In this document: positions 43,901-53,215 of the stretch, one piece after another
Numbering within the stretch: position 1 is the stretch's first letter
How the letters are laid out: every line of letters starts with the position of its first letter
Assembly (NCBI GenBank): GCA_023091665.1
Contig: JALJCQ010000022.1
Span: forward strand, 124,001 to 188,000
Origin: Pythium myriotylum
Lineage: Eukaryota > Oomycota > Peronosporomycetes > Pythiales > Pythiaceae
Reading direction: 5' to 3'
Length of the DNA stretch: 64,000 bases
Translations under genes and position numbers: made by a program
The notes under the pieces: generated by a model
The model's database searches: none
Seen by the model: only the letters and a program-made list of their open reading frames with translations
What the model was told of the DNA's origin: nothing

Positions 43901-45754
43901 AGTGACGCAGTTCCTCTTGCTGAAGATGACGAAGAGCTCATCTTGCTGATTGTGACAAAGAGCGTCGATTTTTTGCATGTGATCCAAAGAATGCGTGGAG
44001 AGCGAACGGTCTCAAAACGGCCAACATTTCGCCAGTCTCACGAAACAAAACGCTTTGACGAGGATCGCTTTACGAGGCAATTGTGCAGTGTGTTTACTGA
44101 CGTGTTGCAGCGATATTGCGGTGAAGATGTTGCTCTTGCTAAATCAACAGGAAATCCGTCAAAGAAGCGGAGCCTCCAGGATTCTGGCCTATCTCAACAA
44201 CGGATGCGAAAGGTTGTTGAATTCTGCGTCGTCGGATTCGCCCTCATCGTGGAAATGTGGTCGCGGCTTCCTCCGGAAGAACTCGAAGACCGCCTTGTTA
44301 GATCCCTTTGCTTTCCTTCTAGCGAATCCGGAAGCCCTGACTATGATGTAGAAGGCGACGAAAGTGATGGACTTTCTCGAGTGTTACCACCACTACAGAG
44401 ACTCGTGGAGGCACTTCTTTCTTATGAAATGCCTGAAAATGCCAACCGTATTCTGGACGTTGTGCAGTATGTGTGGGCAAAGATATCTGACAGATCAAGC
44501 GCCACAGCCGTTGCAAGTCTGAAACCTCAAGTCGAGTGGGTTAAGACACTCTTACTGACCCGCTCGAATCAAGCCTCACCACGAATTCTGGACAAGCTAA
44601 TCACCCTCCTTCTTCGTCCTCATCGAGGTACCAAGTTTCGAAGCGATTTTACCCAGCAACTTGCGCATGCACTGCGTCGCTTCTGCAATAATGAAGGGGA
44701 GGACTGTGACAATGCACCCCTTGATACCTCCACCTCACAGATAGACTTCACTCATCTCAGCGAAAAACACATGCTTAGTGTGGCGAACGGTCTACTGGGC
44801 AAGGTCGAGAATGCTCTTTTGGAGACGGAGCGTGCAGTGAAAACGTACGATATCGAGCAGCGGCGCCATTCATTGAAGTTCAAAGAGGACGATCTCAGCG
44901 CTCTACACCAACTAGAAGACGAAACTGGGTCTCAAATCTTTGCCAGCGACAAACCAAACAACCACGCAGGTGGTTCTGCTATGTTCAAAACGCTGTGCAA
45001 AGAATTGTTTGACCTTGCCGGAGCTGTCCGACCTTTTGTCGCGATGAGCCTCAGTAGCCCTGTCGCCTCCAATCGGATCATTCGACTTGTAGGGCGCTTA
45101 TTCAAACTTCTTGTCGTAGTGGTCCGTGATAAAGTGAGGCGCAAGGACGCCACTGTGCCGAGATTCTTGCGTCAGCTGTTCGATCGAATGGCGGGCGACT
45201 TGTCACCAGCATTGCTTCAGTTCATCCAGTGCGTACATGAAGAAAGTAACCGTGCAGGACAATCCAAGAAACGACCGATGAAGACGGGGAAAAACATGAC
45301 GGTTATACCCGAGGTTGTCTTTCAGTTGGAGCAGTTCGATCTCGTAATGATTAAGCTGTCCAAGTTATGCAGGGGACACGACTTCAGCTCTTGGTGCAAA
45401 CTTCGACCTTCACGCGATTTTCGTCTCAACAAGGAGAAAGTGCAGCGGACACTCAATGAGGCAGTACTAAAGAAAACTCGTGAGGGTGAGCAACCTCCTA
45501 GTGGTGTCATCAGTGACAGCGATGGAGAACGAACGACTGATGATGCCACACTCGAAGACACAGTTGAAGACAACGGGGTTCAGTCTGCAAACGGTGCAAC
45601 AGAAAGCGACGAAGAGCCTCACCTACTCGCCGAAGAGAGACACAGAGGCGGAGACGAAGGCGATGGAGAAGGGCAAGGAATTGATGATTGTGACACTGAA
45701 GAAGTTGAGGACGACAGTGGAGAGCGAGATGAAGATGACGATGGTGATGAGTAA
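40970..45754 (+). CDS. FANCI: Fanconi anaemia group I protein (FANCI) homologue
   Basis: Exon 1 is 40,970-41,456; a 72-bp intron with a poly-T run ends at 41,528; exon 2 is 41,529-45,754, giving 1,570 residues. The family is recognised from conserved blocks in the middle (RLRRCELTDFDFDKTSTFS followed by LVMGIIEVAINW) and near the end (KLRPSRDFRLNKEKV), and from the long helical-repeat composition. FANCI pairs with FANCD2, is monoubiquitinated, and clamps DNA during interstrand crosslink repair in the nucleus. The tail (about 100 residues) is strongly acidic. The protein is some 240 residues longer than animal FANCI, partly from an Ala/Arg-rich N-terminal helix region. A second possible donor (GTGAGT at 41,402) with an acceptor at 41,446 would remove 15 codons in frame, so the exon 1 end is not certain. 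Confidence 0.85.
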
Positions 45755-45829
45755 TCGGAAAGGTACTACTCCGTGTTATGCCGCGCAGGTCACGGTTTCT
45801 AAACTATTCTTTGGTAGATCTCTTCCTTG

Positions 45830-47898
45830 TCATACCTCTAGATTAGCGATTCTGTTTTGCCAATAAGCTAGGTTTTGGTCGAGTTGCGAGAGGCAGTGCC
45901 CAAGGCGAGCGCACGGAAGCCGACAAAATACAGCAAAAAGTGGTCGAACAATGCCGAGAATGAAGCCAGCCTGCATCTTTTCAAGAGGTATTGGGTTCTC
46001 GCGGTCATGACCAATACTCACAGGTAGTTCTAATTCGCGCTCTCGATCACCCTGTTGGTGGAATTCGGCAAGTATGCGGTGAGCCCAGAGGCGACATTGG
46101 TCTAGCGTCTTCGCTGGATTTGAAACGTCAGCTGCGTGAAGTGCCATTTGCAAGACGAGCCGCTCGTCATCCGGGTTAGCCGATAATGTCCACGCGGTAG
46201 CGTCGGTCGCTCTGAGGCAAATGAAAAATAAATCAACGAAGTTAACTCGAGATGCAATCGACAACTAGTAGACATACCGACAAATAAGTCCGTCCAACTT
46301 GGCCAGATACGCAGCATGAACGCTGTTGTCTGTTGCTAGCACCATGTCGGTGATCAGTGTGCGTACCTCCATCTGCTCAATACGAGTTAGGCCTTCGAGG
46401 ACGTTGGCCTTGGTCGACTTCATAACTTGGAAAGCCAGTGCACAGTGCATATGCTCCAATGGGGAGCGGTAAACATACTGGACAGCAAGGTCGTCGTTGC
46501 ATGCAATGTGAAAATTGTTGGTGAAGCTTGTGTGACCAACGTCGTGGATGATAGCTGCAACAATGGCTGCGCACTTGCTGCGCGGGTTCACCGTCTCGCC
46601 GATGTTACCCAGTGTGAGGAAATGATGGAGTGACTGAGCGACGTCGGCCGCGTGCTCCGCTGGAGTAACATCATAGGTGAATGCACTTGTTTCGTCTCAA
46701 CCTGCAAGCGACAACTTACCGTTGTGGTACGGATGAGGGAGGTATTTCATCTGGATCTGTCGTAAGAAGTCAAGTTGACGCGTCTTGGTCGTGCGAAAGT
46801 GGGTTACCAATTCGTGCTTGTTGAGCAGCTCATTTCCGAGGACTAGAAGCGTCTGACCAGGGAGAGCGGCCGCTAGAGCGAACAGGTCAAACTCCCACGT
46901 CGAAATTGTAGCGAGCGCCTGCTGCACAGCCAACACAGTCTCGGAATCCTGGATTTCTGGACAGGCCTCCAGTGCTCCACCTTCTGCGCTCGATTGGCGA
47001 GCTCGCTGGGCGAAGGCTAAGTTCCACCGCGAGCGTTGCTGATCTTGCAGCTTATCGCTCGGATACATGGCGTTGAGACATCGCTTGACGAGGCTTGTGC
47101 GACGAATGGCCGAGCGGAAGGCTTTGGCGTAGTCCGTCTGCGTGTGCACGGATCAGATTCATCGATCTCGTATGAGAGCGTACTGCGTACCTCCTGAATG
47201 AAGTTCTGGATGATGAAATTCTGGACCTTTTCGTCGAACACGTTTGCGTGGGAGACGAAGAGACGCTCCATCTGGTGCTCTACCTCTCGAGAGCTCAGAG
47301 CGGAAGGCTCCGCGGATACGGGGTGCTGATGTGACGTCGCTAAGTCCAACGTGCTCATTAGGCCTCCAAGGATGGCGTCCACCGAGTCTTTGGTCAGCGT
47401 CACGGGGGAATGTGAGTCAGCTGCTTCCTGCGCTTGATGGAGCAACGCCAATGCGAGGACGATCGATTCCGTGCGAGCGGCGTCGCTGAGGCTATCGATA
47501 CATTCGCTGTGGCCCGCAGCTTTGCCTTCGGCATCTCTCCCCGTCTCGACGCTCTCAAGACCTGCCTCGAGATTTGCGCTAGCGGCTACACGTAGCTCTC
47601 TTGCTGAAGACGAAGTCGGTAACTTCAACGGGGCCACTGTGGGGTTGTTGTGGCCAGGAACAAGCAGAGCTGGACTGGACTGAAGTCTGCCACGCCCTCG
47701 AAGCCCAGCGACTTCGCGCAGCAGAGCCCGAGCGTTGCGGAGGTGGTGCTCGTGTGCGCCGCCTAGCGCGTGGCTGTGATCGTGGCGATGGTTGTGTGGC
47801 CCTGTGCGCCCAGACACGGCGCTCGACGAGGACATCGGAGGATCTGTCGGCGAGACTTTGACAGCGCCGACGGCGGCCGGAGCTGATTCGTTTGCCAT
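45830..47898 (-). CDS. 3',5'-cyclic nucleotide phosphodiesterase (class I)
   Basis: Reverse-strand exons 47,898-47,191, 47,137-46,720, 46,659-46,278 and 46,211-45,830, with introns of 53, 60 and 66 bp, give 629 residues. The catalytic domain fills the C-terminal half: YHNAEHAADV (first metal-binding His pair), HDVGHTSFTNNF, a TDM motif (LITDMVLATD) and LHAADVSNPAK with the last metal Asp. These are the HD-type residues that bind two divalent metals and hydrolyse cAMP or cGMP. The N-terminal part is Ser/Ala-rich with a His cluster and no recognisable regulatory domain. The frame is open upstream to about 48,190 without an ATG, so a 5' exon could exist; 47,898 is the first in-frame ATG. It converges on FANCI with 75 bp between stop codons. 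Confidence 0.87.
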
Positions 47899-48343
47899 CG
47901 GCAGCAGCTCGACCTTCTCGGCTGTTTCGTTCGGAGACTCGGTCTGTGGGTCGGACCTGATGGCGAGGAGCCACTTCAATGTGAACGACTCGGGCGCAAA
48001 CGAGCCAAGCAGCCATGTCGCCGCGCCGGAGTCGTCGTCCTGCACGACGAGAGGCCTGCTTTTCCTCGAGACAAGGTCGCCGTGTCGTCGAGATCTGATC
48101 CAGACAACTGGCGCGGTGGAAGCTATTTTAATGCGGCGGCTCGGACCTTGCTCTTTCGCGCTGTTGACGAACGCCTACGGTCACCTCAGGAGACAGGACG
48201 GGGGAGAGAGTGAAGCAGTAATGGCGATCCTTTATTTCGAATAATGAAGCGACCGGTGCGAGCCGCACCGCGCCGCTACAGGAGCTCGCGTCGATGTTGG
48301 AACTCGGTCGGTGACTCATTTCCCGCATCCGGTGTCAGCCGCT
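47899..48343. other. Spacer between eL36 and the phosphodiesterase
   Basis: It holds the 3' end of the eL36 transcript and the promoter or 5' exon of the phosphodiesterase. The phosphodiesterase frame remains open to about 48,190 but has no ATG; I see no separate gene. Confidence 0.5.
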
Positions 48344-48808
48344 CTAGTGGGCGGCGGCCTTGGCACGCGAGGCGGCGTAGTAGGCCTTCATCTCCTCGCG
48401 CTTGTGGAGCGCGCGGCGGTGGGTACCGAGCTGTTCAGAAAACGCCTCGTCAGTCTCGTGGTGCTTCCGCCGTGTGCCTGTGGGCGTCGCGAGTACGTAC
48501 GCGCTTCTTCGAGAACTTGTAGATGCGCTTCTCGGCGGCCGAGCCGCCCGACTTGATCATATCGAGGATGCGCTTCTCGTACGGCATGAGGCCGACGACC
48601 TCGCGCACGATCGAGCGGACGAGCTTGGTCTTCTTACCAAGACGCTGTGGGACGCAAGAGCGCGCGTGAGCTGCTCCGCCGGGCGCGTCTTCCTCACATG
48701 CAAACGACAGGCACTTACACCCTTGCGGGACGCCGGGCGAGGCGCGACCTCCTTCTTGGTCACAGGGTACCCCTTGTTCAGGCCCACGGCGATTCCAGTG
48801 GACGACAT
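48344..48808 (-). CDS. RPL36: 60S ribosomal protein eL36
   Basis: Three exons (48,808-48,719; 48,644-48,501; 48,430-48,344), with introns of 74 and 70 bp and all joins in frame, give 106 residues, the usual length of eL36 (105 in human). The family signature is clear: AVGLNKGYPVTKKE at the start, the basic RKGRLGKKTKLVR stretch across the first junction, EVVGLMPYEKR and KRLGTHRRALHKREE near the end. eL36 is a surface protein of the large ribosomal subunit. The first donor is the strong GTAAGT. It is transcribed away from the desaturase gene and shares a 463-bp upstream region with it. Confidence 0.95.
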
Positions 48809-49271
48809 CGCTGCTTCGGGAGAAATACGCTCAAAGAATCGAACTGCGCGCTCGCGCCCATAGCGACCCCCAGGACGCCGCACCAATCGTTCGCCGACGC
48901 CCCGCCGACGGTCCGCGGACCGGTTCAGGAGGAGGGGTAGGGGAAGGTGGCGCGCGCCACATCGATGCATTTGGATCTGGCCCGCGCGGACCCACACTGA
49001 GTCTGAGTTGGATCTCGCTCGCTCCCCAGTCATCACGGTTTGACCGCGGTCGCGCGAACCCATGACATCATGACCCCGAGGCGACTGACGTTATGCGCCG
49101 CTGTCCCCATCGCGCGCGCTCGCCAGCCAATCCCCACGCACGTCATGGCCCGCCGAAACGCCCAGGAATAGACGCGCGCTCCTCTCCTCTCTCTTCCCTC
49201 GTCCCGACGGGCCACGCCGGCCACGAGCTCACTCGCGCTTTTCCCGCGCCGCCCCCACCGACTCGACCGCC
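48809..49271. promoter_or_regulatory. Divergent promoter region of eL36 and the delta-12 desaturase
   Basis: 463 bp between two start codons pointing outward, GC-rich, with no other gene. I could not identify a convincing TATA box or initiator by eye. Confidence 0.5.
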
Positions 49272-50468
49272 ATGGCCATCATGGACCCGGAGACCGACAG
49301 CCAGGCCAAGGCCGCGGCCGGCGAGCAGAAGCAGCGCGCGCTGGCCGAGGCCGGCTTCCGGCACGTCGAGGGCGCGCCGGCGCCGCTCCCGCTCGAGCTG
49401 CCCCACTTCTCCATCAAGGACCTGCGCGCCGCCATCCCGGCGCACTGCTTCGAGCGCTCGGCCGTGACCTCGACCATCCACCTCATCAAGAACGCCGCCA
49501 TCTGCGCCGCGCTCTTCGCCGCGTCCACCTTCATCGACGCCACGCCCGGCTACGCGCGCCTCGTGCTCTGGCCGCTCTACTGGTTCTTCCAGGGCACCTA
49601 CCTCACGGGCATCTGGGTCATCGCCCACGAGTGCGGCCACCAGGCCTACAGTGACTCGGAGGTCATCAACAACTCGGTCGGCCTCGTGCTCCACTCGGCG
49701 CTGCTCGTGCCCTACCACAGCTGGCGCATCTCCCACCGCCGCCACCACTCCAACACCGGAAGCTGCGAGAACGACGAAGTCTTCGTGCCCATCACGCGCT
49801 CAGTCTACAAGGCCTCGTGGGTCGAGAACGTCGAGGACTCGCCGCTCTACAACGCCTACAAGATCTTCATGATGCTCGCCGTCGGATGGATGCCCGGGTA
49901 CCTCTTCTTCAACGCCACGGGCCCGTCCAAGTACGAAGGCAAGGCGCGAAGCCACTTCAACCCGTATGCCGCCATGTTCAACGACCGTGAGCGATGGATG
50001 GTCGTGCTCAGCGACATCTTCTTCGGCGCGACCGTCGCCGGTCTCGTGTGGCTCATCTACGAGTTCGGCTTCCTCGCCGTGACCAAGTACTACTTCATCC
50101 CGTACTTCATCGTCAACGGCTACCTCGTGCTCATCACGTACCTCCAGCACACTGACACGTACGTGCCGCACTTCCGTGAGGGCGAGTGGAACTGGCTGCG
50201 TGGCGCGCTCTGCACTGTCGACCGCTCCTTCGGCAAGTACCTCGACGGCGTGCTCCACCACATCGTGGACACGCACGTGTGCCACCACATCTTCTCCAAG
50301 ATGCCCTTCTACCACGCCCAGGAGGCCACCGAGGCCATCAAGCCCATCCTCGGGCGATTCTACCTCAAGGACGAGACGCCGATCCCGCTCGCGCTCTGGC
50401 GATCGTACAACATGTGCAAGTTCGTCGAGGACGACGGCAAGATCGTCTTTTACAAGAACAAGCTCTAA
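49272..50468 (+). CDS. FAD2: Delta-12 (omega-6) fatty acid desaturase
   Basis: An intronless gene of 398 codons. The three histidine boxes that hold the di-iron centre are present: HECGH at residues 119-123, HRRHH at 155-159 and HVCHH at 335-339. Hydrophobic segments lie around residues 75-115 and 245-285. The enzyme inserts the second double bond into oleate on phospholipids, making linoleate in the ER membrane, the entry to polyunsaturated fatty acids in oomycetes. The C-terminus YKNKL resembles the aromatic ER-retrieval signal YNNKL of plant FAD2. Third-position GC is extreme, typical of high expression here. A close relative such as an omega-3 desaturase cannot be excluded from sequence alone. 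Confidence 0.9.
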   Translation: MAIMDPETDSQAKAAAGEQKQRALAEAGFRHVEGAPAPLPLELPHFSIKDLRAAIPAHCFERSAVTSTIHLIKNAAICAALFAASTFIDATPGYARLVLWPLYWFFQGTYLTGIWVIAHECGHQAYSDSEVINNSVGLVLHSALLVPYHSWRISHRRHHSNTGSCENDEVFVPITRSVYKASWVENVEDSPLYNAYKIFMMLAVGWMPGYLFFNATGPSKYEGKARSHFNPYAAMFNDRERWMVVLSDIFFGATVAGLVWLIYEFGFLAVTKYYFIPYFIVNGYLVLITYLQHTDTYVPHFREGEWNWLRGALCTVDRSFGKYLDGVLHHIVDTHVCHHIFSKMPFYHAQEATEAIKPILGRFYLKDETPIPLALWRSYNMCKFVEDDGKIVFYKNKL

Positions 50469-50652
50469 GTCCTGCCTAGCTGTGATCTGTGGAAATACAT
50501 GTACACGTCGCGAACCACTATTACTCCTTTACTATCCTTCTCGTCTTCCGGTGCTTCTTACGGCCTGACAGGTCTCGCAGCCATCAGCCATGAAGTGATC
50601 GTCCTCAGCCATTTGACTAAAAGTGTCCAGTGTGTTTACAAAGTGGACGTTT

Positions 50653-52965
50653 TCACCACCACTTCCACTGTCTCCTTGTCTTCAATCGCTTTGGACTCGT
50701 AGGCTGCCGTGCAAGTGATGATCGGGGGGACGGCAACGGCGAATTGGCCGAATGCAGCGAGAGCAGCCCGTCTAAAGAGTCGTTGAGGTGCTGGATCTCT
50801 TTGAGATGCGTCCGCAACTCCTCTGTCTCGTCGTCATGATAGCTCGCTTTGGCAGGAGGCATGCTATCGTTTGAGTTGGCAGGCGTCGGCGATCTGGTGA
50901 CTGCCACAAGACCACTCCCGGGCCTCGCCGAGAGACTAGAGTGGTCCATCGCGTGTGAGCCTCGAAGACGCAGCGTCTTGTACTGAAAGATCTTCGCTCG
51001 TCTCCAAGACCATCTCGAACTGCGCCAGCACAGACGGCCAAGAACGACCACAAGGCCGGTGGCTACGAGGCTAGCGACAAAGAGTATCCAGGTGAGCTCT
51101 TGCCACAGACGGCCATCTGCAGTCGCATTGGTAGGTGCAACGGGCTGCTTCACCACAAGATCGATAGTTCGCTGAGAATCCGCAGCGTCGATGGTCGCAT
51201 CCTCCGAAGAAGCTTCTAGGAACATTTGCAGGACGGTTGAACTCGACGGGACACTCATGGCAATCCGTGCAGCCTCCTGGGTCGTCTTGAAGTGAACAAA
51301 GCCGGCGGATGACGTAGGCCCAGCGTCAGAGGCAACCTCGTAACGAAATCGAACTGTCGCCTCGGTGCCGACGCACATGCGACCACGTCGCACGGGGATT
51401 TCGGTAACGAAGTCAAGGTTCGCATCCCGTGTCACGTTGGAGACAAGACTCTCGTCGAAGCCGATCGAGTCAACGCACATGGGCACAATGGCTCCGTCGT
51501 TTGCCCGAAGTCGGCGAATATACGACTCGGAACTCGTCGTGCCTCGCCTCGATTGGTCATTGCTGCCGTGGCCGAGCACGACGAGGCCCTTCGCGCCAGC
51601 TATGTCAACGGCATGGTCCTCTCCATCAAGACCAACTTCTGCTGTCCATTGCACCACACCATCGCTGGCAATGTTCAGCACGAGCAATTGCTCCATGCGC
51701 TCAGCGCTACCGAAGAAGTCCGCATTTGCCGTTCCTAGCACAGCCAGACCGCCTTCACCGAATGCTAATCCCCGCTCAGCGCTCGTCGGGGTACGGTGAA
51801 CGAGCTGGCGAATCCATCGCACTGATCCGGTCTCGATGGCTAGTCGTGCCACGAACAACTGCATGCACGGGGACGGAGCCTGGTTACCACACAAGTCACG
51901 GTATTGCTGACTTTGTGATGGGAACGTGGAAAGGAGCCCTAGCGTCGAGCCAACGACCGAAACCTCCAGGCTGGGAACATGGACAGCAACGGCGCATCGC
52001 CCTCGCGGGTAGAGTCGAGTGTAGGAGGAAGGGGAGGACGCGGACGCTGGGAGCTGGCAGAAGTCGGCAAGAGACGAGTCCAGTTGTGTTGTCCATTGGA
52101 CCGCTCCGGTAGCCGTGCCCAGTCGGCGCGCGAAGACGTCGGCACTACGGCTGCGTGTCACGTCTTGGGAACTGACCAGGTCGCCATGCGTTTCACCCAC
52201 GACTATCAGCGCCTGGGTCGCTGGATCTACTGTGAGGTCGAACACTCGCGCGGCTCGCACACCACGGCTGACCACTGAGTGTATCCACTCGGGAGACCCA
52301 TCTAGCGATCGGAGTCTCGCCACGAAGCCGTCCTCACATCCACCGTCGCAGTTTGGCAAGCTTAAAGGTCCCATGGTGACGTTTCCTTGTGATGCTCCAC
52401 CAACAAACACGCTGGAGGTGGCGGCATCTACGTGGATGCTCGTAGCCCAGTCGGGATGCGGTGTGGCGATTGCTTGTTTCCACACAAGCGAGCCCATTGG
52501 CGTGAGCCGAACGACGAACACGTTTGTGTCGGCACTGTCAGGGCTGATCTTCGAGTTGCCAGTGACATAGATATTGTCCGCTGCATCCGTCGTGAGGGCA
52601 GCCGCACAGGCACTCGCGCCACCACGATCTCCGTCGGTCGTGCTACTGAGAGGCTGGACGTCGTCATATCCTAGTTGTTCGCGCCACAGCTGCTGCCCTT
52701 GTGCAGTAAATTTGGTGACATAGAGCGTCTCGTCGTCTGTGAGGCACCCGCAAACCACCACGGACCCTTCCGTATCCACAGCCATGGCGGTGGGGTGCTC
52801 ACCACCAGATCCGTGCGACCACGACACTTGCGTTCGGCCTGCCTCGATGACCGATGGACTGTGTTCGAAGAGGAGTAGTAGCCCACCGAGCGACCAAACT
52901 CGCCTAGATGTCGACTCCGACCACCGTGATCTCCGCCGTCTTCGACACCGTCTCGCTCGCTCCAT
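50653..52965 (-). CDS. Membrane-anchored SBBP-type beta-propeller protein
   Basis: A single reverse-strand frame of 770 residues from ATG 52,965. A basic start and hydrophobic WSLGGLLLLF form a signal peptide or anchor. Most of the protein is repeats of the SBBP type (for example AMAVDTEGSVVVCG...YVTKFTAQGQQLWREQLG and NIYVTGNSK...FVVRLTPMGSLVWKQ), which build beta-propellers. A transmembrane helix (about residues 624-647, ILFVASLVATGLVVVLG) is followed by a 120-residue Ser/Pro/basic cytoplasmic tail with a short predicted coil (ETEELRTHLKEIQHLNDSL). This suggests a type I surface protein. SBBP repeats are common in bacterial secreted proteins; the function here is unknown. Confidence 0.75.
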   Translation of the reverse strand: MERARRCRRRRRSRWSESTSRRVWSLGGLLLLFEHSPSVIEAGRTQVSWSHGSGGEHPTAMAVDTEGSVVVCGCLTDDETLYVTKFTAQGQQLWREQLGYDDVQPLSSTTDGDRGGASACAAALTTDAADNIYVTGNSKISPDSADTNVFVVRLTPMGSLVWKQAIATPHPDWATSIHVDAATSSVFVGGASQGNVTMGPLSLPNCDGGCEDGFVARLRSLDGSPEWIHSVVSRGVRAARVFDLTVDPATQALIVVGETHGDLVSSQDVTRSRSADVFARRLGTATGAVQWTTQLDSSLADFCQLPASASSPSSYTRLYPRGRCAVAVHVPSLEVSVVGSTLGLLSTFPSQSQQYRDLCGNQAPSPCMQLFVARLAIETGSVRWIRQLVHRTPTSAERGLAFGEGGLAVLGTANADFFGSAERMEQLLVLNIASDGVVQWTAEVGLDGEDHAVDIAGAKGLVVLGHGSNDQSRRGTTSSESYIRRLRANDGAIVPMCVDSIGFDESLVSNVTRDANLDFVTEIPVRRGRMCVGTEATVRFRYEVASDAGPTSSAGFVHFKTTQEAARIAMSVPSSSTVLQMFLEASSEDATIDAADSQRTIDLVVKQPVAPTNATADGRLWQELTWILFVASLVATGLVVVLGRLCWRSSRWSWRRAKIFQYKTLRLRGSHAMDHSSLSARPGSGLVAVTRSPTPANSNDSMPPAKASYHDDETEELRTHLKEIQHLNDSLDGLLSLHSANSPLPSPRSSLARQPTSPKRLKTRRQWKWW

Positions 52966-53215
52966 ACCCCCGTGGTTACTCCGCTTGGCTCGATGGATGT
53001 CCTGCTTCGACCACCGCACTTTAGCCCTTTGGGATCACATTCTGACGCGCTTCAGCGCTGCTATTGTTACGTGCAGGCCAGAGATTCTGAGCTTTGCCCG
53101 AAATACTAATAGGAAACTGTGACGAAAGGTGCCTACACACACACAGACGTTCGAGTCTCTATCGATGATGCTTGCAGTAAGGAATGTCTCTATTTGGGTA
53201 GGGCACACGTACACT

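Noticed and set aside
48128..48328. A 66-codon reverse-strand frame as an upstream exon of the phosphodiesterase
   Set aside because: It starts 16 bp from the eL36 stop and has no similarity or clear splice junction; evidence is too weak.
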